Assembly: GCA_002435715.1 (NCBI GenBank)
Contig: DISD01000031.1
Span: forward strand, 32,917 to 96,916
Reading direction: 5' to 3'
DNA: 64,000 bases
DNA from: Rhodospirillaceae bacterium UBA6219
GTDB taxonomy: Bacteria; Pseudomonadota; Alphaproteobacteria; Rhodospirillales; Magnetospirillaceae
Position 1 is the first letter of the stretch. Each line of letters starts with the position of its first letter. The notes beneath the pieces are model-generated. The model was not told where the DNA came from, searched no databases, and saw only the letters and a program-made list of their open reading frames with translations. Made by a program: the position numbers and the translations under genes. Shown piece after piece: positions 43,463-50,648 of this stretch.

Positions 43463-44295
43463 TCTCTTGTCCGCAAGTTTGTGTAGATAATTTCATTGTC
43501 TTGGCGGCGATTTTTTGCAAAGCCGGCAATGTTTCTGAAGGTACTGATCGTTTTCATATCCCATTCTGAAAGTAATTTTTTAGCTTCATCGCATTCTGCA
43601 TAGCTCATTACAAAAAAAGCACCGGATCTATCAATTTCTTTTAGAAGTATGGATAGATCAACTAGGTCATTTATCCCAAAAACGTCTGGCCCATATTGTT
43701 TAAAAACGCGTTTGTTTTTAACGGCATATGGGGGGTCGATATAATATATGTCGCCAGCTCTCGCCTTAAGGAGTGCCTGCCTGAAGTCCAGCTGTACGAT
43801 ATCCGCGCTTTCCAGGGCAGTTGCTACTGCTTTCAGTTCGTCGAGCGTAGGAAATCGACCGGCTCTATTGGCGCCGTAGGGAACGTTAAATTGCCCGCGC
43901 TTGTTCGTGCGGTATAATCCGTTAAAGCATAGCCTGTTTAGATATATAAAACGTGCAGAACGCTCAGTTGTGGAGAGGGTTTTTGGATCCTTTGCTCTAA
44001 CTAAATAGTAAGTATCTTTGTCGTGGCTTATTGACGATAATTGATCCCAAAGATTATTTATGTCTGTTTTTAAAGTGTTAAACGTTTCTGTTAGGTCGCT
44101 ATTTATATCTGATAGTATTGCCTTTTTGGGTGCGAGCTCGAAATACAAGCAAGCAGATCCCATGAATGGCTCTAAATACCTTTCGTAGGGGAGGGTGAAA
44201 TACGGTTTAAGTACGGGTAATATCTTGCGTTTGCTTCCAGCCCAACGAAGGAAGGGGCGCGAGGGGGGGCAGGGTGAGGTGGCATGTTGGAGCAT
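43459..44295 (-). CDS. Dam-type DNA adenine methyltransferase
   Basis: 278 residues. Class D12 adenine methylase: FLRWAGSKRKILP at the N-terminus, YLEPFMGSACLYFEL (SAM-binding motif I), DIVQLDFRQAL and the catalytic DPPY in YYIDPPYAVKNK. Likely N6-methylates a short site, probably GATC-like but not provable from sequence. First gene of the operon, starting 126 bp from the right attachment site. In this setting it most likely marks self DNA for the genes that follow. Confidence 0.9.
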   Translation of the reverse strand: MLQHATSPCPPSRPFLRWAGSKRKILPVLKPYFTLPYERYLEPFMGSACLYFELAPKKAILSDINSDLTETFNTLKTDINNLWDQLSSISHDKDTYYLVRAKDPKTLSTTERSARFIYLNRLCFNGLYRTNKRGQFNVPYGANRAGRFPTLDELKAVATALESADIVQLDFRQALLKARAGDIYYIDPPYAVKNKRVFKQYGPDVFGINDLVDLSILLKEIDRSGAFFVMSYAECDEAKKLLSEWDMKTISTFRNIAGFAKNRRQDNEIIYTNLRTRE

Positions 44296-44344
44296 GACGT
44301 AAGTCTATACGGCATATGAAAGTTTGCAACCTCTACGTGGGGTT

Positions 44345-44368
44345 CTTACAAAATCACTTACACGATCA
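44345..44368 (+). repeat. Candidate integrase arm sites, right end of island A
   Basis: Two 12-bp direct repeats CTTACAAAATCA and CTTACACGATCA, close in sequence and spacing to the pair at 33889-33912, and 52 bp inside the right attachment site. Confidence 0.5.
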
Positions 44369-44420
44369 AATTGATTCTCTCTAGAAGACTGTAAATAAAT
44401 GATAAAATCATATTACATTT

Positions 44421-44469
44421 AAGCTTCCCAAGCTTACGACGAGGGTTCGATTCCCTTCACCCGCTCCAA
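44421..44469 (+). repeat. attR of island A / attL of island B
   Basis: Exact 49-bp copy of the tRNA-Gly 3' part (33756-33804) without the 5' half of the gene, so it is not a functional tRNA. Confidence 0.92.
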
Positions 44470-44516
44470 GCTTCCTGCGGCTTTCAGCCCGATCTCGCTA
44501 AATTACCCCTGGTTTT

Positions 44517-44534
44517 TTGGACCAATTTGGACCA
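44517..44534 (+). repeat. Arm-site repeat, left end of island B
   Basis: TTGGACCAATTTGGACCA, two TTGGACCA units with a 10-bp period; the identical 18 bp recurs at 52316-52333 near the other end of the island. Further GGTCC motifs follow at 44541-44558. Confidence 0.6.
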
Positions 44535-44595
44535 AGCTTTTGGTCCGAAGGGTGGTCCATTGCGTCCGCCCGGTGCCGATTCCAGAGGCTAAAAA

Positions 44596-45669
44596 ATGGC
44601 GACTTTTGACCAGCGAGGTCTGAAGCAGTGGCGTGCCCGTATACGGCGCAAGGCGGGCGGAAAGACAGTCACTCTGACAAAGACCTTCGAATCCCTGAAG
44701 GACGCTGAGGATTGGGCTGCCGTCCAGGAAGGTAAAGTGGTCGGTGACGAATACGTTGATCGAAAAGCGGTCAAGGAAACGACCATCCGACAAGCTTGCG
44801 AATGGTTCATGGATAGGATTGCGCCAATTGACCGAACCACTGGAAAGCGGGTAGCGAAGAGCCAACACGCTAAGAACCAAGTCTCGAAGCTGAAATACTG
44901 GACACAGTCGGCTTTCGCGGATTGGTCCATGCTATCGCTCAAGCCGTGGGACTTGATCGATTGGCGGGACGAGTTGCAGGCCGAGGCCGAGTGTTCAGCC
45001 CAAACCATCGTTCACCGCCTCAATACCCTGTCACAGGTTTACGTCAATTTCGCTCTGGCGCAGAAAATCGAACTGGCGAACCCGGTTGGAGAAAAGGTCC
45101 GTCCATCGCTTGGTCCAGGCCGCGACCGCCGCCTCGATCTGCATGAGGATGCTGACGGCAAAGATGAAGAGGCGCGCCTTCTGACGGCCTGCGCCGGGAG
45201 TTCCCGCCCCTGGCTCCAGGCGGCTGTCACCATCAGCCTGGAAACAGCGATGCGGCAGGCCGAGCTTGCCGGGCTGACCTGGGATCGGGTCAAGTTGAAC
45301 GCGGAATACCCTCACTGCGACTTGCCGAAAACCAAGAATGACCGCCCCAGGCGCGTGCCTCTTTCTACCCGGGCCGTCAAAGCGTTCAAATCGCTGCTCC
45401 CGGAAAATGTCGCCGTATTGGGCAAGCGGCCCGTGTTCCCCGTCGAAACCCCTCGGGCCTTCGGCCATGCTTGGCGAGACGTCATCACCGAGGCTGATTT
45501 CCCCGATCTCCGTTGGCACGACCTTCGGCATGAAGCTATCAGCCGCCTGTTCGAGCGCACAGACTTGCGAGACAACGAGATCATGGCAATTTCCGGCCAC
45601 CTTCGCCCGGAAATGCTGACAAGATACACCCATCTTCGTTCTGATCGACTTGGGGCAAGATTAGGATGA
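44596..45669 (+). CDS. Tyrosine integrase of island B
   Basis: 357 residues. N-terminal beta-rich arm domain (RGLKQWRARIRRKAGGKTVTLTKTFE), core-binding domain, and catalytic residues Arg in ETAMRQAELAGLTW, HDLRHEAISRLFE, ISGHLRPEM and Tyr in LTRYTHLRSD. No DUF4102 domain, so it is of a different family from the island A integrase although both use the same tRNA. Close relative of the broken integrase of region C. Confidence 0.93.
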   Translation: MATFDQRGLKQWRARIRRKAGGKTVTLTKTFESLKDAEDWAAVQEGKVVGDEYVDRKAVKETTIRQACEWFMDRIAPIDRTTGKRVAKSQHAKNQVSKLKYWTQSAFADWSMLSLKPWDLIDWRDELQAEAECSAQTIVHRLNTLSQVYVNFALAQKIELANPVGEKVRPSLGPGRDRRLDLHEDADGKDEEARLLTACAGSSRPWLQAAVTISLETAMRQAELAGLTWDRVKLNAEYPHCDLPKTKNDRPRRVPLSTRAVKAFKSLLPENVAVLGKRPVFPVETPRAFGHAWRDVITEADFPDLRWHDLRHEAISRLFERTDLRDNEIMAISGHLRPEMLTRYTHLRSDRLGARLG

Positions 45670-45857
45670 AACAGCAAAGTGCTATGGATACATCCTTCTG
45701 GATGGATGAGACGATTTCTCGCCTGCTGCCGACGCCTCATTCACGCGATGAGATTTTCTCCATTCCACTTGATGTGAGTCTCTCTCCCGCGTCTCGGCCA
45801 GCCTCTCCAGAAGCTATCGCGGCATGGAAGCGATTCGTTGTGCCTCCGCCTGTATAA
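45666..45857 (+). CDS. Small hypothetical protein after integrase
   Basis: 63 residues, no family recognised. The ATG overlaps the integrase TGA (ATGA), which favours it as a coupled gene; composition is Ser/Pro-rich. A chance frame cannot be excluded. Confidence 0.4.
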   Translation: MKQQSAMDTSFWMDETISRLLPTPHSRDEIFSIPLDVSLSPASRPASPEAIAAWKRFVVPPPV

Positions 45858-45889
45858 AATGAACGCCAGCGTTATCGAAGGGGGAAGTG

Positions 45890-46162
45890 ATGAAAAGCGG
45901 ATACCTGTTGACGGCGACGGTGTTGTCACTGTCGCTAGCGTTACCTGCACATGCACAATGGAACAAGAAGCCGAAGAAGTCTGAATTTGAAGAAACTGCA
46001 AAGACCATTACTGACTATCTCCAAGAAGGATATGAGGCAAAGTCATTCCAAGCCGGTGATGGGGCTGTCGTGATGTTGCAGAAGAAGGACGCTTTGGTTT
46101 TTTGCATGATCGACGGACGCATGACGGGCACCACCTCTTGCGTTCACAGCAAGAAGAATTAA
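45890..46162 (+). CDS. Small exported protein of unknown function
   Basis: 90 residues. N-terminal signal peptide (MKSGYLLTATVLSLSLALPAHAQ), then a short charged mature part with two Cys (VFCMID and TTSCVHS) that could pair. No family recognised. ATG 45890 has GGGG/GGAAG just upstream. Positionally it parallels the small exported protein beside the integrase of island A. Confidence 0.6.
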   Translation: MKSGYLLTATVLSLSLALPAHAQWNKKPKKSEFEETAKTITDYLQEGYEAKSFQAGDGAVVMLQKKDALVFCMIDGRMTGTTSCVHSKKN

Positions 46163-46182
46163 AAACCCTTCGCCAGGGGGCA

Positions 46183-46213
46183 TCTTCTGGGAATGCTGTA
46201 CATTCCCAGAAGA
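46183..46213 (+). terminator. 13-bp perfect hairpin
   Basis: TCTTCTGGGAATG and CATTCCCAGAAGA with a five-base loop, 20 bp after the small exported protein gene. The rest of the gap up to 46518 (about 300 bp) holds no gene I can support; it is the end-to-end spacer with the convergent relaxase gene. Confidence 0.6.
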
Positions 46214-46518
46214 GCGGGAAAGGGTGTGAAGGTATCGCCCGCGTCAAGCCCCTTCCACCCACCTTCCGCGCCCCTATGGGGCTTGTGCAGGCGGGTCCCT
46301 GCGAAGGGGCCTGACCCGTTCATTGGGGCCGGCGCTCCGATGTCGCGCTCATACGATCTGCTGGTGGATAGACGTTCTGGCGACAGCCAGGACGGTCTGG
46401 ACCGTCCTGGCATGGCAAGCACACAGCATCCCGCCAGGAGCCGGGTCAAGGCTGGCCGTAGGCCACCGCGCAAGCGGCGCGAAGCGGCCTTGAGGCGGCG
46501 GGGCGGGGTGCTATTCGA

Positions 46519-48339
46519 TCAATCGCGTTCGATCTGTTTTTTCGGGATGCCGGCACGGGTCGGGATCTGGATCAATCCGCGCCGGATGGCGTCGGCCTCC
46601 AGGATCTGGACGCCAGTTTTCGCGAACAGCATGCCGACCTGGTCACCGGCCTGGCCCCGCGTGGACAACTCCGACCTAGTTGCGGTCAGGGCGGCAAGAA
46701 GCTGATCGTTGGTCAACTGGCGGACGGCGAATTTTGCGGCTTCTCGCTTCGCTGGATCGACCAAACAAGCGTCTGTCGCAGACGCTGAGGCAAAAATCTC
46801 GCGACCGTCTGCAACAGACGCTTTCCCATCGGCTTCAGAGGTTGGATTCGGCGGCTCGGCAGTGGTTGGGTGTGTGTCGTTGCGTCGCTGCATTTCCGCA
46901 TCGATCTCACGATGCCCGGCTTGAAGTTGAGCGATGGCATCGCGCAGGTCGGCCCGAGCGGTTCCCTCTGCCCCGGCCTCCTGGCGTCGGGCTTCCGCCT
47001 CGGCTTGTTCGGTCATGCCGGCGAGACGAGACAGGTCGTCGAGAGCCGCGAGTTCGAGTGCGTCGCGTAGATCGACGCCGCGACAGGCCGGCGGGATGGT
47101 TCCGATAGATGGGAAAAGGGACGGGCGTTCGGCCACGCGGGCAGGTTGGGACAGGAGCGAGCGGAGGTAAGCGGCCCGCTCGCGGTCCTGCTGCTGGCGT
47201 TGCCGCTCGGCGGCTTCGCGGGCCTCCTGCTCGGCCTTGGCCTCGGCGATCTGCTCGGCGGTGGCGGTGGTGGCCGTTGGCGACTGGTTGGCCAGCCAGT
47301 CGGTGAACGTTTGGCCAAATCGACTTTCCAGCGCCTCACGGTTCCCCGCCTTCCCCGCGATTTTGGACAGCTTCAGCGCGACCAGCTTTGCCTTGCCGTT
47401 CGGAACGGTGAAGTCGCCCGCGATCCGCAGGCCACGTCCGGACGTTTCGAGGTGCAGGCCGCTCTCAGCGAGCCGGGCGGCGAGCTCGTCCCAGGATTTC
47501 GCGGTGCTGAATGGCTTGTCGGCGAGCCGGCGGCGCCAATCGCGGGCCACTTCCTCGGTCTCGATTCGACTGCTGGCTGGCCGGGTCTTGGGGATTGGCC
47601 TCTGGCGTGGGATCGGCCCGAGCGTCTGCGCGTCGACGTGCCGGCCTTGCACGGACCTCAGGCCGAACCGCTGCTCAATCTGACGCATGGCCCGTTCGAG
47701 CCGGATTACGTCATTCCAGGGGTTCGCGGCGCGGGCGGTGATAGGGTCAACGCGGTTCACGATCAGGTGACAGTGCGGGTGGTCGGTGTCGGCGTGAACG
47801 ATGATGGCGGCTTGGTGGTGTTCCAGACCGAGCGCTTTCAAAGCTTCGTCCCCGACCGAGGACCAGAACTGCGGCGTGCGATGAATCTTGTCTCGGTCTT
47901 CCGGCGGGGCCGCAAGCTGGTAGTGAAGCACGGCTGACGACGACAACTGCCGATTCAGCCCGGCAGTGTCCGACATCCAGTCCGCTGCCCGGCGGAGCTC
48001 TGCGGCACCCTGCGGGCCATTGAGACCGGGAACGTTGAAGACGTGGATTTCAGCCACGCGGCCCGCGCCGTCGTCGGGATAGGGGCGTGAGCCATCGGGC
48101 TGCTTGTCGCCTCGAATCAAGTATTCGACGTTTTGCCGGAACGCGGCGCGGTGCTGTGCAATGCTCCAGCCGGGTGGACGTGGACCACGGGCGGGGCCTT
48201 GCCGCCCCGCCCTCCACCCTCGGCCTGTGCCCGCAGGCAGCGGGCGGGCGAGGGCGCGAGTAGCGGCATCGGCGTCTCGGCTGCTTCCTCGTTTCCGGCG
48301 GTCCTCGGCGTCGGGTGCGATGATCTTCTTCGCGATCAC
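46519..48339 (-). CDS. Relaxase (MobA/VirD2-like)
   Basis: 606 residues. N-terminal relaxase domain: the metal-binding motif AIIVHADTDHPHCHLIVNRV is clear, and NVEYLIRGD plus the Ser/Tyr-containing upstream part fit motif I region. The C-terminal half is Ala/Glu/Arg-rich helical sequence with a long coiled-coil-like stretch (AEAKAEQEAREAAERQRQQQD). Nicks oriT and pilots single-stranded DNA in mobilization. Start overlaps mobC by four bases. Confidence 0.88.
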   Translation of the reverse strand: MIAKKIIAPDAEDRRKRGSSRDADAATRALARPLPAGTGRGWRAGRQGPARGPRPPGWSIAQHRAAFRQNVEYLIRGDKQPDGSRPYPDDGAGRVAEIHVFNVPGLNGPQGAAELRRAADWMSDTAGLNRQLSSSAVLHYQLAAPPEDRDKIHRTPQFWSSVGDEALKALGLEHHQAAIIVHADTDHPHCHLIVNRVDPITARAANPWNDVIRLERAMRQIEQRFGLRSVQGRHVDAQTLGPIPRQRPIPKTRPASSRIETEEVARDWRRRLADKPFSTAKSWDELAARLAESGLHLETSGRGLRIAGDFTVPNGKAKLVALKLSKIAGKAGNREALESRFGQTFTDWLANQSPTATTATAEQIAEAKAEQEAREAAERQRQQQDRERAAYLRSLLSQPARVAERPSLFPSIGTIPPACRGVDLRDALELAALDDLSRLAGMTEQAEAEARRQEAGAEGTARADLRDAIAQLQAGHREIDAEMQRRNDTHPTTAEPPNPTSEADGKASVADGREIFASASATDACLVDPAKREAAKFAVRQLTNDQLLAALTATRSELSTRGQAGDQVGMLFAKTGVQILEADAIRRGLIQIPTRAGIPKKQIERD

Positions 48340-48707
48340 TGCTGCACCTCGGGATCGTCCTCGATCGAGCCGATCCTCAGCGCCTCGACCTTGACAAGAA
48401 TTTGGTGAATGGCGACGTCGATATTTTCGAGGCGATCCTCGATTTCGGACATCAGACGCTTCGGGCTGCTGGCGCGAACGGCATGCAAGATGCGGACGAG
48501 TTGGTTGAGGTTGTTGCCGATCCGGACGAGCTGGGCGATAGCGGCGCGGTCGGTGCTATGCCGAAGGCGACGAAGTGCGGTTTCGCGGACGTATCGCATC
48601 GGCTGGCGGATTCCAGCCTCGACCGCCCTCTGCGCAATTTCGTCGCGTTCGGCGGGGGTGACGCGGACGGTCAATTTGATCGTCCGATTACCTTCTTTGC
48701 GAGCCAT
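48336..48707 (-). CDS. mobC: MobC relaxosome accessory protein
   Basis: 123 residues. RHH-like N-terminus (RTIKLTVRVTPAERDEIAQRAVEAGI) and the typical MobC core IAQLVRIGNNLNQLVRILHAV. ATG 48707 is preceded by GGGGGAG. Encoded directly before the relaxase and next to the putative oriT. Confidence 0.87.
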   Translation of the reverse strand: MARKEGNRTIKLTVRVTPAERDEIAQRAVEAGIRQPMRYVRETALRRLRHSTDRAAIAQLVRIGNNLNQLVRILHAVRASSPKRLMSEIEDRLENIDVAIHQILVKVEALRIGSIEDDPEVQQ

Positions 48708-48780
48708 GTTCTCCCCCTTGAGCGGGCGCGTAGCGCTCCGCGAAAGCAAGCGTGCAGACCGGCGCGAAGCGACGGCTCTG

Positions 48781-48900
48781 GACATCGCTTGCCCTTTTGA
48801 TTACTGCGCGGAAAAACCCTCGAAATCCGGTGAATTGCGCCGATTTCAGGGGGCAAGCGATGTATAGCGACGGCTCCGCCGCCGCTATACGCTTGCATTC
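48781..48900. other. Candidate oriT
   Basis: In the gap upstream of mobC. ACATCGCTTGCCC (48782-48794) and its exact reverse complement (48851-48863) enclose CCGGTGAATTGCGCC (48828-48842), which resembles the R1162/RSF1010 nic region CCGGTAAATGCGCC. A second imperfect inverted repeat (GCAAGCG...TATAGCG / CGCTATACGCTTGC) follows at 48854-48896. Location and structure fit an oriT; the nick site is inference. Confidence 0.55.
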
Positions 48901-48920
48901 GGCCACGCCTCCGGCGGGCC

Positions 48921-49034
48921 TCATGCTCCCTCCAGCAACGAGCCAAAGACGGCATGCATCGCGACAGCGATAATGATGGCGGTAACCATCCAGGCGATGA
49001 GGGAGCGGCGGTAGATTTCGGTAAATCGCTTCAT
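48921..49034 (-). CDS. 37-residue single-pass membrane protein
   Basis: Reads MKRFTEIYRRSLIAWMVTAI and continues IIAVAMHAVFGSLLEGA: a basic N-terminus followed by one hydrophobic helix. GGGGAG lies seven bases upstream of the ATG, and the gene follows the TrbL-like gene by 12 bp, so it is probably real and part of that operon. Function unknown; entry-exclusion or phage-type small membrane proteins are analogues. Confidence 0.55.
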   Translation of the reverse strand: MKRFTEIYRRSLIAWMVTAIIIAVAMHAVFGSLLEGA

Positions 49035-49046
49035 GGTGTGTCTCCC

Positions 49047-50270
49047 CTAGCCGTCGTCGCGGTCGCGGATAAATTGGTTGGCGAGGTCTTGGCCGGGCCG
49101 ATCTCCCCCACCGTCACCGCCACCGCCACCACCACCGAACGCGCCCAGGCCGGCACCGAGACCGGCGCGGAGCCGACCACCGGCACTGCGGACGACTGCT
49201 AGGCCGGCACCGAGACCGGCTTGGACGCCGGCAATGGTGGCCGCGGCGGGTCCAGACCCGTCATTCGCGCCGGCAATGGCGTTCGCAAACGACTTGGCTT
49301 TGATCAGCAAGAGAACGCACGCAAAGCCAATGATAAACAGCATGTAGAAGTCGCCGCTAAATAGGAATTTGTAGATGTCGGATTCCTTCTCGTTCATGGC
49401 ATCAAGACATTTCTTAACTGCCTCCTCTCCGCCAAACCAACCACTGCAAAGTTCATCAATCTTCCTTTGCTTCTCTTGGCTGTCGGGCTGGGCGTCGAGT
49501 ACGAGTTTTGTTGCTTTTGCGACGTATACGCTTGTCGTTGACATGGTGAAGGTCAGCGCACTGGCTGCGAGCACGACGGTTAGCGCGGCGGCGGCGAGCA
49601 GACGGAGTGCGGCGGTCGCGAGCGGGCGTAGTGCATCGAAAGCGGCGCAAACGATCAGCAATGGCGACAGCATGCCGACTGCAAACCACGTCCAAATGGT
49701 CTCGACCATCAATGCGGCGAACAAGGAGACGATGAATAGATATGGAAAGATAAGGATAACGCAGGCTACCAGTGCAAGAAGGAAGTCGGAACTAAGCGGA
49801 ATGACGGAGCTTTGCTTTCCCATTTCGATGATCTTTCCGCACACGTCGAGAACATCAAAAACTTGCCGCTCGACAATACTTGCAAGCTTGCCATACCCCG
49901 ACGCGGCCTCGGCAGGCGGAGCGGTGGCGGCGAGCGAAGCCACTGCGGCGGACCAGTTCAGAGCGATGTGTTCAGCCGGCAGCAAGAGCCAGTCAAAAAC
50001 GAGAGGAACACCAGACGATGAAGCAGGCCGAAGCAGAACGGCGACAAGTGGAAGTATGAACAGTCGCTTTGCGACAAGCACAGAGCGGTCTCTGAATGAT
50101 CCAGGTTGGATCATTATTTGTATGCCTTGCCACACGACCCAAAGCACGAAGGCTTTGCCAAGCAAAGGAACGAGTTGCGGTGCAACAAGCGCAAACAGTT
50201 CGTGCGAGATCGACGACTTGATCGAGTCGAGGCTGTCGAAGAAGCCACATGAATAGCAATTATTCGACAT
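49047..50270 (-). CDS. VirB6/TrbL-like conjugal transfer membrane protein
   Basis: 407 residues with about six helices (FVLWVVWQGIQIMIQ, LFILPLVAVLL, LLALVACVILIFPYLFIVSLFAALMVETIW, LLLAAAALTVVLAASAL, MLFIIGFACVLLLIK) and a Gly/Asp-rich tail containing GGGGGGGDGGGD, the pattern of TrbL/VirB6 inner-membrane channel proteins. The only mating-pore-like component in the island. ATG 50270; longer frame upstream overlaps the next gene. Confidence 0.75.
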   Translation of the reverse strand: MSNNCYSCGFFDSLDSIKSSISHELFALVAPQLVPLLGKAFVLWVVWQGIQIMIQPGSFRDRSVLVAKRLFILPLVAVLLRPASSSGVPLVFDWLLLPAEHIALNWSAAVASLAATAPPAEAASGYGKLASIVERQVFDVLDVCGKIIEMGKQSSVIPLSSDFLLALVACVILIFPYLFIVSLFAALMVETIWTWFAVGMLSPLLIVCAAFDALRPLATAALRLLAAAALTVVLAASALTFTMSTTSVYVAKATKLVLDAQPDSQEKQRKIDELCSGWFGGEEAVKKCLDAMNEKESDIYKFLFSGDFYMLFIIGFACVLLLIKAKSFANAIAGANDGSGPAAATIAGVQAGLGAGLAVVRSAGGRLRAGLGAGLGAFGGGGGGGDGGGDRPGQDLANQFIRDRDDG

Positions 50271-50502
50271 GGTCGGCCTCCGTCGTAGGCTGTTCATGGT
50301 CATGGCTTTGTCGGCTCGCTCGCACCGCCGCGACGACGATGACAAGTGCAGCCAGTACGCCGCCGCCAGCCATCCACCAGTCAAGTTCTCCGGTCCACGA
50401 CCGTTGACCGAGAAGTGCGACAACAACCGTAATCGCAAGTTCTGTAAGAATGATTGCGACAAGTACGTTGTTGTTAATTAGCGGTCTGTTCTGCATTTCC
50501 AT
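50260..50502 (-). CDS. Small two-helix membrane protein
   Basis: 80 residues: NNVLVAIILTELAITVVVALLG and WWMAGGGVLAALVIVVAAVRA helices, His/Glu-rich tail. No family recognised; size and two helices recall VirB2/TrbC pilins but the signal is not typical. Overlaps the TrbL-like gene by 11 bp; AAAGGA upstream of ATG 50502. Confidence 0.6.
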   Translation of the reverse strand: MEMQNRPLINNNVLVAIILTELAITVVVALLGQRSWTGELDWWMAGGGVLAALVIVVAAVRASRQSHDHEQPTTEADHVE

Positions 50503-50647
50503 TTTTTTCGTCCTTTGTTTTGTTGGCTGGGTGGACGGGGTGCTCATGTCCGTGATTGAACACATCGAAGACCGGCGGTGGCGCGTCATCGTCTTCGCGG
50601 ACGGAGAGATCGGCGCGAAAGCGCCGGAACTGGATGATCTCGGCCAT
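50474..50647 (-). CDS. Small hypothetical protein
   Basis: 57 residues, hydrophilic and His/Asp-rich (MAEIIQFRRFRADLSV...FNHGHEHPVHP). GGGGAGG eight bases before the ATG and tight packing between rep and the membrane protein gene support it; no family recognised. Confidence 0.5.
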   Translation of the reverse strand: MAEIIQFRRFRADLSVREDDDAPPPVFDVFNHGHEHPVHPANKTKDEKNGNAEQTAN

Positions 50648-50648
50648 T

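Larger units (their letters stand above)
33756..44469 (+). mobile_element. Island A: integrated plasmid-like element at tRNA-Gly
   Basis: Bounded by an exact 49-bp direct repeat (33756-33804 and 44421-44469). Carries a P4-type integrase next to the tRNA, excisionase-like HTH protein, plasmid-type RepA with iterons, MobC-like protein, HigBA toxin-antitoxin, and an AT-rich four-gene cargo operon at the far end. No relaxase or type IV secretion genes are seen, so it may need a helper element. Confidence 0.85.

Noticed and set aside
44421..44469. Second and third tRNA-Gly genes
   Set aside because: Only the 3' part is present at 44421 and 52440; the acceptor 5' strand and D-arm are missing.
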